The notes under the pieces: model-generated
Told to the model about the DNA's origin: nothing
Seen by the model: the letters and a program-made list of their open reading frames with translations, nothing else
Database searches by the model: none
Program-made: the position numbers and the translations under genes
Shown here: positions 45,307 through 54,059 of the stretch, one piece after another
Layout of the letters: each line of letters starts with the position of its first letter
Position numbering within the stretch: position 1 is the stretch's first letter
Source of the DNA: Chitinophagaceae bacterium
Lineage (GTDB): Bacteria > Bacteroidota > Bacteroidia > Chitinophagales > Chitinophagaceae
Length of the DNA stretch: 64,000 nt
Assembly: GCA_016713085.1 (NCBI GenBank)
Contig: JADJPV010000002.1
Span: forward strand, 1,116,001 to 1,180,000
Reading direction: 5' to 3'

Positions 45307-46319
45307 ATGCTCAACAGAAGAAAATTTATCCAGCTAACAGGATTGTCAACCGCATTTTTATCAACCAGAGGTTTTGCCGGCAGCGTTGTTTCAGGTAAAG
45401 GGCCATTGGTAATTTCAACCTGGGCACAGAATATGAAAGCCAACAAAGCGGCATGGGAAATTTTAAGTAAAGGAGGGTATGCATTGGATGCAGTGGAAGC
45501 AGGTGTAATGGTTCCCGAAGCTGATCCAACAGATGTAAGTGTTGGTTATGGTGGTTACCCCGACCGTGATGGAAAAGTTACACTCGACTCCTGCATCATG
45601 AATGAAAAAGGCCAATGTGGTGCTGTAATGGCCATTGAACATATTATGCATCCCATTAAAGTTGCAAGATTAGTGATGGAAAAAACGCCGCATGTGCAAT
45701 TGGTTGGAGAAGGTGCTTTGCAGTTTGCTTTAACAGAGGGTTTCAAAAAGAAAATCTGCTCACACCTGAAAGTGAAAAAGCATGGAGAGAATGGCTGAAG
45801 ACATCAAAGTATGATCCCATGACCATTCCAAAAATTCTGGAAAAAACCAATCAGCAGGAACCTTATCCATGGCCGGTAGCTGCTTTAAATCATGATACGA
45901 TCGGAATGATTGCAATGGATGTTAACGGAAATTTCAGCGGCGCATGTACTACAAGTGGCATGGCTTTTAAAATGCGTGGCCGTGTAGGTGATTCACCCAT
46001 TATTGGTGCAGGATTATTTGTTGATAATGAAATTGGCGCTGCTACTGCAACAGGTGTTGGTGAAGAAGTGGTGAAGATCTGCGGTTCACATACTGTAGTG
46101 GAAATGATGAGGCATGGAGCAAGCCCTGAAGATGCCTGCAAAGAAGCCGTAAGAAGGATTGTAAAAAACAATGGCGTTAATGCAAAAAATGTACAGGTAG
46201 GATTTATTGCCGTTAATAAAAAAGGTGAGTATGGTGGCTATTCAGTGATGAAGAATTTTTCGATGGCCATCAGAACAAAAGAATTGGAAAAATCTATTGA
46301 TGCAAAAAGCTGGTTTTAA
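45307..46319 (+). CDS. N4-glycosylasparaginase / isoaspartyl peptidase family (one frameshift)
   Basis: About 338 residues from ATG 45307 (MLNRRKFIQLTGLSTAFLS), which opens a twin-arginine-type signal peptide. The family is the Ntn-hydrolase asparaginase-2 group; ALNHDTIGMIAMD contains the threonine nucleophile (about residue 198), and GVGEEVVKICGSHTVVEMMR and GVNAKNVQVGFIAVNKKGE fit glycosylasparaginases. The frame breaks at about 45750; one more G restores NLLTPESEKAWREWLKTS. It cleaves GlcNAc-Asn or related amides, probably in the periplasm. It is 2 bp before cutC. Confidence 0.92.
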
Positions 46320-46321
46320 GT

Positions 46322-47068
46322 ATGATTTACAAATTAGAAGTCATTGCCTTTAACATTGAAAGCTGTTTACTCATTCAGCAGGCGGGAGCACACCGTATTG
46401 AATTATGTGATAACCCGGGTGAAGGCGGCACTACCCCATCATATGGACTATTAAAAAAAGCAAGGGAGCATGTTTCCATCGATCTGTTCCCAATGATTCG
46501 TCCGAGAGGCGGTGATTTTCTTTACAATGATGATGAGTTTGAAATAATGAAAGAAGATATACTGCGTTGTAAAGAACTGGAATGTGATGGAGTAGTAATT
46601 GGTTTGCTGAATGCAGATGGAACTGTTGATGTAAAAAGAAGTGCTGAGTTAGTTGAACTGGCACATCCGCTGGGGGTTACATTTCACCGTGCATTCGACC
46701 GTACAAAAGATGCATTTGAAGCATTAGAAACATTGATCGATATTGGTTGCGAACGTGTGCTTACATCCGGATTAACGCCCAATGTTACTGAAGCAACTGA
46801 AATGCTTACTAAACTGATTAATGCTGCTGATAACCGCATCGTTATTATGCCGGGCAGTGGTGTAAGAAGTAATAATATCCAGGAACTGGCACAAAAAACC
46901 GGCGCAGTTGAATTTCATACATCAGCACGAACAGTGATTTCAACAAAAATGAACTACATCAATCCATTGATGAAGGAAGAAATGAAAGCAGTGATGGCAG
47001 ATGAAGAAGAGATCAGGAAAACATTATTGGCACTGGAAAGTTATAACAGTTATGAACCTCCGTTCTGA
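46322..47068 (+). CDS. cutC: CutC family protein (copper homeostasis protein)
   Basis: 248 residues forming a TIM barrel. Landmarks are LEVIAFNIESCLLIQQAGAH and IELCDNPGEGGTTPSYGLL, then PMIRPRGGDFLYND, and VTFHRAFDRTKDAFEALE, then LTSGLTPNV and the closing EFHTSAR. CutC was linked to copper tolerance in E. coli, but its reaction is not proven. The start ATG 46322 follows the asparaginase stop by 2 bp. The next gene overlaps its end by 17 bp. The three are probably one operon. Confidence 0.93.
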   Translation: MIYKLEVIAFNIESCLLIQQAGAHRIELCDNPGEGGTTPSYGLLKKAREHVSIDLFPMIRPRGGDFLYNDDEFEIMKEDILRCKELECDGVVIGLLNADGTVDVKRSAELVELAHPLGVTFHRAFDRTKDAFEALETLIDIGCERVLTSGLTPNVTEATEMLTKLINAADNRIVIMPGSGVRSNNIQELAQKTGAVEFHTSARTVISTKMNYINPLMKEEMKAVMADEEEIRKTLLALESYNSYEPPF

Positions 47069-47560
47069 AATACTGGCAGAACATTCAAAAGCACAGGCTG
47101 CAAAAATTGTTGAATGGATTGGCGACTCACAACAACGCTTTGATGAACTGGTAAAATTGTTTCTGCATGATGAATACCGTGTAATACAACGTGCAGGATG
47201 GCCGTTGAGTTATGCAGCAATTGCCCATCCACAATTAGTAAAAAGCATTTACCTGTCCTGGTGAAAACGCTTCGTAAAGAAAAACTGCACAATGCAGTCA
47301 AACGAAATATTGTACGCCTGTTACAGGAAGTTCCCATTCCTGAAAAGCTTCATGGTGAAGTGATGGATACCTGTTTTGGTTTTGTTGCTGATGTGCAGGA
47401 AGCAATTGCAGTAAAAGCTTTTTCATTAACTATACTGGAAAACTTATCAAAACAATATCCGGAAATAAAACACGAATTAAAAGTGATCATTGAAGAACGC
47501 TGGGATTATGAAACAGCTGCTTTTCATTCAAGGGCAAAAAAGATTTTAAAGAATTTATAA
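47052..47560 (+). CDS. HEAT-repeat-like protein (one frameshift)
   Basis: About 170 residues from ATG 47052 (MNLRSEILAEHSKAQAAKIV), overlapping cutC. All-alpha, with helical pairs such as WPLSYAAIAHPQLVKKHLP, LHNAVKRNIVRLLQEV and EAIAVKAFSLTILENLSKQ, as in HEAT or ARM repeats. The frame fails in the A-run at 47240-47244; one more A gives LVKKHLPVLVKTLRKEK, joining both halves. Small HEAT-like proteins of this kind occur in Bacteroidota without known function; they usually serve as protein-binding scaffolds. It ends at a perfect palindrome. Confidence 0.75.
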
Positions 47561-47565
47561 TAAAA

Positions 47566-47591
47566 GAGGTGATATGATATCATATCACCTC
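47566..47591. terminator. Perfect 26-bp palindrome, bidirectional terminator
   Basis: GAGGTGATATGAT (47566-47578) and its exact complement (47579-47591). It sits between convergent genes: it starts five bp after the HEAT-like stop and ends 25 bp before the end of the minus-strand gene at 47617. The minus-strand reading continues CTTTTATTATAAA, the plus-strand reading ATCAGTATTTTT; either could serve as the T-rich tail. Confidence 0.7.
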
Positions 47592-47616
47592 ATCAGTATT
47601 TTTCAGCAAACAATCA

Positions 47617-48042
47617 TCAGGCAGCTTTTTTACCCATTCCCAGGTACGCTCCAATTACAGCACCAACAATTGCAGAGATAACAGTGGATGCGGCAATATC
47701 AACTGCCATTGCAGTTGTATCCCACAGGTTTAACTGTGCGTACATCATCAGGTCAATTGCTGTTCCCATTAACAAACCAACAATTGCGCCTGTAGTAGCT
47801 CCGGAAACAGCTGAGCTTACATTGCTTTTGTTCAGAATGTAAGAAAACAGGAAACCCAATGCAAGATTACCTGCAATCATCGCCCACCAAACCATATCTG
47901 TTTCGGCACGGAAAGCACCGGAACTGTTATTGCTGTGTGTTTGCATAAAACTCATCAGCAACATGCCATAAATCAGCCATCCAAGGAGGAAATTAGCGAC
48001 ACCACCAATAATACCTCCAATAATAAACTTGTTTGTGTTCAT
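47617..48042 (-). CDS. Four-helix membrane protein
   Basis: 141 residues. Four hydrophobic segments, at about 6-28, 51-69, 78-98 and 113-135. The first and last have glycine-zipper patterns (IIGGIIGGVANFLLG and IVGAVIGAYLGMG). Similar small proteins are seen widely in Bacteroidota and may belong to the DUF1761-like group, but I am not certain. Function unknown. It stands alone, convergent with the HEAT-like gene. Confidence 0.65.
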   Translation of the reverse strand: MNTNKFIIGGIIGGVANFLLGWLIYGMLLMSFMQTHSNNSSGAFRAETDMVWWAMIAGNLALGFLFSYILNKSNVSSAVSGATTGAIVGLLMGTAIDLMMYAQLNLWDTTAMAVDIAASTVISAIVGAVIGAYLGMGKKAA

Positions 48043-48179
48043 GATTTTGGTTTTAAAATGAAAAAATGAGTGATAAAAGATAATACATAAAAAATATTCT
48101 TTTTCTCATTTTTCTGCACAAGATTGCAGATAACTGACCCATGATAACTGTCTGGAGAAAAAAATGAAGTCACTTTAAT

Positions 48180-48890
48180 TTATTCATGAGTGATCTTCCG
48201 TTCATAAACACTTACTGCTGACCCTTCGGCAACAAAAACAGAATCAGGCGCTGTTCCGTTCATAAAAGAAAACTCATTACCATACATGTGTCCGAAATCA
48301 GCTGTTGTTCTGTAATCAGTAACAGGATAAATATTCCAGCGGGGATGTGCAACACGGTATTCTCCGGCTCTGTTACCTTTCAAACTTGTATAACCCCAGT
48401 AATGTTCAAAGATGAATTCTTCCTTACTGCCGGTGTTTATTGGCAAAGGTTTAATTTCTGTTTTAACACTCAGTTCATAGTTCGGCTGTTTACCCCAGTT
48501 GAAGTGTAAGATTCGTTTATCCGTTTCAGTAACTGAACTGCTGATGGGTGAATAGGCATACTGTTCCTGGTAAATTAATTTTGCAATCCAGGTAATCATT
48601 CGTTTCGGAACAAGTTCGCTGATGAAAACAACTCCACGTTTATACGTTCCGTTTTCTTTATACTTTACATAAAACCGCAGATTTATTTCTTCAAAGTTTC
48701 GGTGAAACGGAAATCCAATTCCCTTCACTTTTGTATGCAGAAAATGAAAGGCAACAAAGCTCACATAACATTTCCCTTCAAAATGATCAAGCTCTATTCC
48801 TTTTGGCAAATAAGGTAAAAGAATTTCTTCCGGCACAACATAGTTCATCATAATCAGGTTGCGCCATTCAGCTGTAAGGAAGGGTTTCAT
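48180..48890 (-). CDS. DUF2071 (YqjF-like) protein
   Basis: 236 residues. The opening TAEWRNLIMMNYVVPEEILLPYLPKG is typical of the DUF2071/YqjF family, followed by SFVAFHFLHTKVKGIGFPFH, NLRFYVKYKENGTYKRGVVF and HYWGYTSLKGNRAGEYRVAHP. The fold is related to acetoacetate decarboxylase, but activity has not been shown. It overlaps the preceding oxidoreductase gene by 4 bp (ATGA), indicating translational coupling. Confidence 0.88.
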   Translation of the reverse strand: MKPFLTAEWRNLIMMNYVVPEEILLPYLPKGIELDHFEGKCYVSFVAFHFLHTKVKGIGFPFHRNFEEINLRFYVKYKENGTYKRGVVFISELVPKRMITWIAKLIYQEQYAYSPISSSVTETDKRILHFNWGKQPNYELSVKTEIKPLPINTGSKEEFIFEHYWGYTSLKGNRAGEYRVAHPRWNIYPVTDYRTTADFGHMYGNEFSFMNGTAPDSVFVAEGSAVSVYERKITHE

Positions 48891-50161
48891 TTTAATGATT
48901 TATCGGGTACACGGTAAAATTCTTTAAAGATCAAACGAAGGTTCTGATCATAGGTAACATAATTGTACAGCCAGTTACTGAATACAAAGAAGCGGTTCTT
49001 TACACCAAGTATCAGCATTAAATGCAATCCCATCCAGATGAGCCATGCAAAGAAACCACCGAAATGCAATTTCGGTTTTGGCACATCTACCACTGCTAAG
49101 TTTCTGCCAACAGTTGCCATTGCACCTTTGTCTTTGTAATGAAATTCTTTCAATATTTTTCCCTGCTGAATTCTTGTTAAGTTTTCTGCCAGTAAACTTG
49201 CCTGCTGAATTGCAACCGGCGCCACCTGTGGCAAACCATTTGGGAAAGCCGCATCTTCTATATAAGCAATATCACCAATGGCAAATATTCCCTGCGTTCC
49301 CTGTACATAATTGTAGGGGTCGACTTTAATACGGTTTCCTTTTGCAATTAAACTTTGATCAATTCCAGCCGGGATATTTCCTTTAATACCGGCTGCCCAT
49401 ATTACCAGAGATGATTGAATGGTTTGACCATCTTTTAATGTAACTGTTCTGCCATCATAATCATTCAGCAATGAATTGGTCATGACTGTTACGCCTAATC
49501 TTTGCAGGTATTTCAAACTGTCTTCGCTGCTTTTTTCACTCATAGCTGCAAGCGTCTTGCCAGTTCCTTCCAGCAAATAGATATTCATTTTGCTGAAATC
49601 CAGTTCAGGATAATCCTTTGGCAATACATACTTTTTCATCTCAGCAATAGCACCGCTTAGCTCCACTCCTGTTGGTCCGCCACCCACCACAACCACATTC
49701 ATTAAACGTTGTAAATCTCCTGCAGTATCGCTATGCAATGCATCTTCAAAATTCTGAATCAGTTTATGCCGCAGTTGCAATGCTTCTACAGTTGACTTCA
49801 TTGGGAAAGCATATTTCTCCAGTTGTTGATTGCCGAAAAAATTGGTTGAAGCGCCTGTAGCAATCACGAGATAATCTGAACCATAACTGTCTTCGTTTGT
49901 AATTACCTGTTTATTGACGGTATCAACAGTTTGTATTTCCGCCATGCGGATTTTAATATTCTTACTGTTTTGAAAAGCCTTGCGTAAAGGGAAAGAAATA
50001 TTTGATGCATCCAGTCCGGCAGTAGCTACCTGGTAAAACAAAGGCTGAAACTGGTGATAGTTGAATTTATCAATGAGTGTTACTTCAAACCCCGGTTTAT
50101 TATTAAGAAGCCGTGCCAGACGTAAACCTCCAAAGCCGCCGCCAAGTATTAAGATTTTCAT
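48887..50161 (-). CDS. ndh: Type II NADH:quinone oxidoreductase-like flavoprotein
   Basis: 424 residues. FAD-binding GGGFGGLRLARLL (residues 7-19) and a second dinucleotide fold VVVGGGPTGVELSGAIAEM for NADH. Other marks are FPLRKAF, IWAAGIKGN, GIFAIGDIAYI and APVAIQQASLLAENL, typical of NDH-2 and related NAD(P)/FAD-dependent enzymes. The C-terminal helix (GFFAWLIWMGLHLMLILGVK) is the hydrophobic membrane-binding part. It passes electrons from NADH to quinone without pumping protons. The following DUF2071 gene overlaps by 4 bp. Confidence 0.93.
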   Translation of the reverse strand: MKILILGGGFGGLRLARLLNNKPGFEVTLIDKFNYHQFQPLFYQVATAGLDASNISFPLRKAFQNSKNIKIRMAEIQTVDTVNKQVITNEDSYGSDYLVIATGASTNFFGNQQLEKYAFPMKSTVEALQLRHKLIQNFEDALHSDTAGDLQRLMNVVVVGGGPTGVELSGAIAEMKKYVLPKDYPELDFSKMNIYLLEGTGKTLAAMSEKSSEDSLKYLQRLGVTVMTNSLLNDYDGRTVTLKDGQTIQSSLVIWAAGIKGNIPAGIDQSLIAKGNRIKVDPYNYVQGTQGIFAIGDIAYIEDAAFPNGLPQVAPVAIQQASLLAENLTRIQQGKILKEFHYKDKGAMATVGRNLAVVDVPKPKLHFGGFFAWLIWMGLHLMLILGVKNRFFVFSNWLYNYVTYDQNLRLIFKEFYRVPDKSLK

Positions 50162-50267
50162 GGTTGATTGATTGATGGGTTAAAGTTACGATATTTTCAA
50201 TAATTATTGAAAATAAAAGAAAATATTGATTGAATAATATCAAGGCATAAGTCTATTTAGCTTTAAA

Positions 50268-50303
50268 ATACATAACCCCGGCCTAAAGGCCGGGGTTATG
50301 TAT
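50268..50303 (-). terminator. GC-rich hairpin downstream of serA
   Basis: Perfect 16-base arms ATACATAACCCCGGCC (50268-50283) and its complement (50288-50303) around TAAA. On the minus strand it continues TTTTAAAG, so it can terminate serA. Next to it, at 50314-50327, GGGCTTTAGCCC forms a second smaller palindrome. The GGCC-TAAA-GGCC and GGGC-TTTA-GCCC forms look related and resemble dispersed REP-like elements. Confidence 0.65.
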
Positions 50304-50342
50304 AAAGTATGCCGGGCTTTAGCCCTGACACTATTTTTAAGA

Positions 50343-51581
50343 TTAATACACCATCCTCACTTTAATCGTTTCTTTCACTTCCTTCAGCAATTCAACCGCT
50401 TTTTTGGAAAGATTACGATCCACATCCAGAACTACATAACCTATCTGGTCATTGGTTTTTAAATACTGTCCCAGGATGTTGATATTATGCTTGCTTAGTT
50501 GAGTGTTAATCTGACTCAATACACCCGGCACATTTTTATGAATATGTAAAATGCGGTGGGTTCCTTCCTGTATCGGCAAAGCCAGTTCAGGAACAGTATG
50601 TGAGCCAATGGTAATTCCCTTTTCTAAATACTGAACGAGTTTATTACTTACATCTTCACCAATATTCTGCTGTGCTTCTTCTGTACTTCCACCAATATGC
50701 GGAGTAAGAATTACATTGGGCAAATCCTGTAAAGGTGTTTGAAAACGATCGCCATTCTTTTCAGGCTCCCATGGGAATGTGTCAATGGCTGCACCTGCAA
50801 TATGTTTATCAAGAATGGCTGCACGCAACGCATCAAGATCAACCACTTCTCCCCTTGCATAGTTTAACAGAATGCCTCCTTTTTTAAACTGTTTCAGTGT
50901 ATTTTTATTGATGAGATTTTTTGTTTGATTGGTTTCAGGTACATGAAGTGAAACAATATCGGCACTGTTCAATACATCTTTCAGATTTCTATACTGCTCT
51001 GCATTTCCTAACGGAAGCTTGGTAACGATATCATAATAAATTACTTTCATTCCCAAGGCTTCTGCCAAAACACTTACCTGGCTTCCGATGCTGCCGTAGC
51101 CAATGAGACCAAGTGTTTTTCCACGCAATTCATAACTGCCTTTTGCATCCTTGTTCCAAATACCTTCATGTGCAGCTTTGTTTTTATCTATAATACGGCG
51201 AATAAGAACAATACTCAACCCAATTACCAGTTCAGCCACACTTCTTGTATTACTGTAGGGGGCATTCATCACTACCACACCTTTTGTTGTAGCCGCTTTT
51301 AAATTAACCTGGTTCACTCCAATACAAAAACAACCGATGGCCTGTAGTTTATTGGCAGCTTCCAGTACTTTTTCAGTAATCATTGTTTTGGAACGGATAC
51401 CCAGCAGGTGAACATCCTTGATTTCTTTGATCAATTCCTCTTCACTCAAAGCGCCGCTGAGCTTTTTCACACTGGCATAGCCGCTGTCTTTAATGTTTTG
51501 TACCGCTGTTTCACTGATATTTTCAAGTAAAAGAATCTTGATTTTTTCTTTGGGGTAACTGGTCGTTTTTTTTTCCGCCAT
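50343..51581 (-). CDS. serA: D-3-phosphoglycerate dehydrogenase
   Basis: 412 residues, the E. coli SerA layout. NAD-binding GLIGYGSIGSQV (about 160-171), catalytic arginine in NYARGEVVD, and the histidine in LTPHIGGSTEEAQ. The C-terminal ACT domain (about 335-412; HIHKNVPGVLSQINTQLSKHNIN) binds serine for feedback inhibition. It starts serine biosynthesis from 3-phosphoglycerate. A TATATTTG promoter element lies at 51612-51619. The frame is intact. Confidence 0.96.
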   Translation of the reverse strand: MAEKKTTSYPKEKIKILLLENISETAVQNIKDSGYASVKKLSGALSEEELIKEIKDVHLLGIRSKTMITEKVLEAANKLQAIGCFCIGVNQVNLKAATTKGVVVMNAPYSNTRSVAELVIGLSIVLIRRIIDKNKAAHEGIWNKDAKGSYELRGKTLGLIGYGSIGSQVSVLAEALGMKVIYYDIVTKLPLGNAEQYRNLKDVLNSADIVSLHVPETNQTKNLINKNTLKQFKKGGILLNYARGEVVDLDALRAAILDKHIAGAAIDTFPWEPEKNGDRFQTPLQDLPNVILTPHIGGSTEEAQQNIGEDVSNKLVQYLEKGITIGSHTVPELALPIQEGTHRILHIHKNVPGVLSQINTQLSKHNINILGQYLKTNDQIGYVVLDVDRNLSKKAVELLKEVKETIKVRMVY

Positions 51582-51611
51582 AATTTTATGCTATTTGCTT
51601 ATTTGGCAACG

Positions 51612-51619
51612 CAAATATA
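51612..51619 (-). promoter_or_regulatory. -7 promoter element for serA
   Basis: On the minus strand TATATTTG matches TAnnTTTG exactly, about 30 bp ahead of the serA start. GTTTC lies 17 bases upstream as a possible -33 region. Expected transcription start near 51604. Confidence 0.55.
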
Positions 51620-51726
51620 GTTTAGAGAAGTCAACTGAAACATGACCAAACAAACTTTCATTTAACACAACACTCAAACAGAGATTGGCGTTAGATGGAA
51701 ACAAAATCCAAACGGAGAACCACCAA

Positions 51727-52892
51727 ATGAAGATCCAGTTCAGCAAACGAACGATCATTATACTTGCAGGTATTGTACTCACTTCCTGCGGCAGTTCATC
51801 AACCGGCGAAATATCAGCAGGCGATTCACTGGCCATTGCTCTCTCTTCTCCGAAAAAAATATCCCCTATTGAGTTCAGAAATATTTACCAGAAAGTAGAG
51901 AAGTTTTATGACAGTGCTCTTGGCAGAACGGGCTTTAACGGAGGTTTTTTGGTGGCCAAGAACGGTAATATCATTTTTCAAAAATATGCAGGCACTGTCC
52001 GTATCGGGCAAAAAGAACCGGTTACAGATTCCACCACTTTTCATATTGCATCTACCAGCAAAACATTTACCGGGATGGCTGTACTGAAACTGGCAGAAGA
52101 AGGAAAGCTGAACATCAATGATTCGCTGCAGAAATTTTTTCCCCAGTTCCCCTACTCCGGTATGACGGTAAAAATGTTATTGAGCCAGAGAAGCGGTTTA
52201 CCCAACTATGGATATTATCTGGAGAAATTCAACTGGGATCAAAAAGTAAAAATTTCCAATGCAGAAGTGCTGAATACACTGATTGAATACAAACCCGATC
52301 TGCAGTTTACCATGAACAGGCGGTTCAACTATTGTAATACGAACTTCGTTCTGCTGGCACTGATTATTGAAAAAGTATCCGGCAAATCATATGCAGATTA
52401 TCTTGATCAGACTTTTTCAAACCACTGCATATGAATCACAGTTATGTATTTAACTGGAACGATTCAGCAACTGCCACACCCTCTTACATGTGGAACGGGC
52501 GAAAGGAAGCATATACTTATCTGGATTTAACTTATGGTGACAAAAACATTTACAGCACGGTTACTGATCTGTTGAAATGGGATCAGGCATTGTATGAAAA
52601 CCGCTTATTTAAAAAAGCAACGCTGGATTCTGCATTTACTCCTTACAGTAATGAACGGCCGGGCATTCATAACTATGGACTGGGGTGGAGAATGTACACC
52701 CTGTCAAACAATAAAAAAATCATTTATCATAATGGATGGTGGCACGGAAACAACGCTACCTTTTACAGGTTGATATCTGAAGGAGTTACCATCATCATTT
52801 TAGGTAATAAATTCAACCGGAATATTTATCATGTAAAACCATTGATTGAAACACTCACTCCTTTACGTTTCAGTTACGAAAGTGATGAATAA
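51727..52892 (+). CDS. Serine hydrolase, beta-lactamase family lipoprotein (one frameshift)
   Basis: About 388 residues from ATG 51727 (MKIQFSKRTIIILAGIVL), with lipobox L-T-S-C. SxxK is STSK in HIASTSKTFTGMAV, the tyrosine motif is YCN in RRFNYCNTNF, and the third element is HNG in YHNGWWHGNNATF. Class C beta-lactamase/PBP4-like fold. The frame breaks in the T-run 52413-52417; one more T gives DQTFFKPLHMNHSYVFN and joins both parts. A membrane-anchored esterase or peptidase is more likely than a resistance enzyme. It is the second such gene in the window; the two are only distantly similar. Convergent with the CDF gene. Confidence 0.88.
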
Positions 52893-52893
52893 A

Positions 52894-53880
52894 TTATTCA
52901 GGAAAAGAATGTTTCTTATTGGGCAATAAGTTCGATCTGCTCCATTCAATTTGCTGCACAAATTTTTGTCTTCGGAGTTTGCAATCAGAAAGCAAACAAT
53001 AACTGCAGCTTTTTTCAATACAGGGATCAGTATGAATAAAAAATTCAATACTGCCTTTTTCAAAACTTTCGTTCAACAGTTTATCCAGTATGGTTATTTC
53101 ATCGTGAACCTCTTCCAGTGAAAAATAGTAAGGCATGGTTACATGGCAATCCACATGATAATAATTGCCATACCGCTGTACTCGGAGATTATGCATATCT
53201 ATCCAGTTTGCATGCCTGTTCTTCTTTAAGATCAGCACCAGTTCATCCACAACATTCATATCAACCTCATCCATCAGCCCACGAACAGATTTATTCATCA
53301 GTTTAACACCTGTATATATAATTATGCCGGCAGCAATAACTGAGGCCAGCGGATCAATCCACGAATAACCTGTGAGCAGGATGAGAAGGATGGCCGCAAT
53401 TACCCCAATACTTGTATAACTGTCGCTCAAAATATGCTTTCCGTTTCCTTTTAAAATCATGCTGTTCTGCTGTTTCCCTTTTTGAACAAGGAAATAACCC
53501 AGCAGGAAGTTCGCAGTACCCGTTGCTGCGGTTAACCATGCACCGGTATTCAGTTCATGCACCGGAATGGGGTTAAAATAGAACAGAGCTGCCTGGATCA
53601 AAATTCCGATTCCTGCAATCAGGATCATGGCTCCTTCAAAGCCAATGGAAAAGAATTCAACCTTGCCATGACCGTAGGGATGCTCAGCATCACGGGGTTT
53701 GTTCGACAAATAAATACTGTACCAGGCAAAGGCTGCCGCAACCACATTAATGATTGATTCAAGTGCATCAGAAAGTATAACCAGTGAATGTGTAAGAAAG
53801 TAGGCCACAAATTTTACCGCGCAGATAACTGTGCTGATGATAAATGAAAGCCTGATAAAAGAAAGTTCCTTTCTGTTCAA
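52894..53880 (-). CDS. Cation diffusion facilitator transporter
   Basis: 328 residues with six helices. Metal-site motifs are SDALESIINV in helix two and HILSDSYTSIG (H-x3-D) in helix five; the PYGHGKVEFFSIGFEG loop is a CDF signature. The cytoplasmic C-terminal domain (about 200-290) has HVDCHVTMPYYFSLEEVH. It ends with a cysteine cluster C-x4-C-x2-C-x4-C in CIEKSCSYCLLSDC. CDF proteins export Zn2+, Fe2+, Mn2+ or similar. In helix two the usual second aspartate or histidine of SDAxHxxxD is partly replaced, so metal choice is open. Confidence 0.92.
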   Translation of the reverse strand: MNRKELSFIRLSFIISTVICAVKFVAYFLTHSLVILSDALESIINVVAAAFAWYSIYLSNKPRDAEHPYGHGKVEFFSIGFEGAMILIAGIGILIQAALFYFNPIPVHELNTGAWLTAATGTANFLLGYFLVQKGKQQNSMILKGNGKHILSDSYTSIGVIAAILLILLTGYSWIDPLASVIAAGIIIYTGVKLMNKSVRGLMDEVDMNVVDELVLILKKNRHANWIDMHNLRVQRYGNYYHVDCHVTMPYYFSLEEVHDEITILDKLLNESFEKGSIEFFIHTDPCIEKSCSYCLLSDCKLRRQKFVQQIEWSRSNLLPNKKHSFPE

Positions 53881-54059
53881 TTGATGGGCGTTTAGTTCGG
53901 CGAATATATCTACTCTTTTTCTATTAGAGGTTTAAGCAACTGAATACATCACAACCTTTTATCATGTAATAAAGTCGCTTAAACTAAAAGCAGCCAATGA
54001 GCAAAACAAATTGTCTTTAATTAGCCATTTTTTACTAATTTGCCCAGACCAAATTAATC

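Noticed and set aside
47566..47591. Perfect palindrome as a regulator binding site
   Set aside because: It sits between two convergent gene ends, with T-rich tails on both sides, so a bidirectional terminator is the simpler reading.
12235..52892. The two beta-lactamase-fold lipoproteins as antibiotic resistance genes
   Set aside because: They have SxxK but atypical second and third motifs and belong to the broad serine hydrolase family, of which most members are esterases or peptidases.
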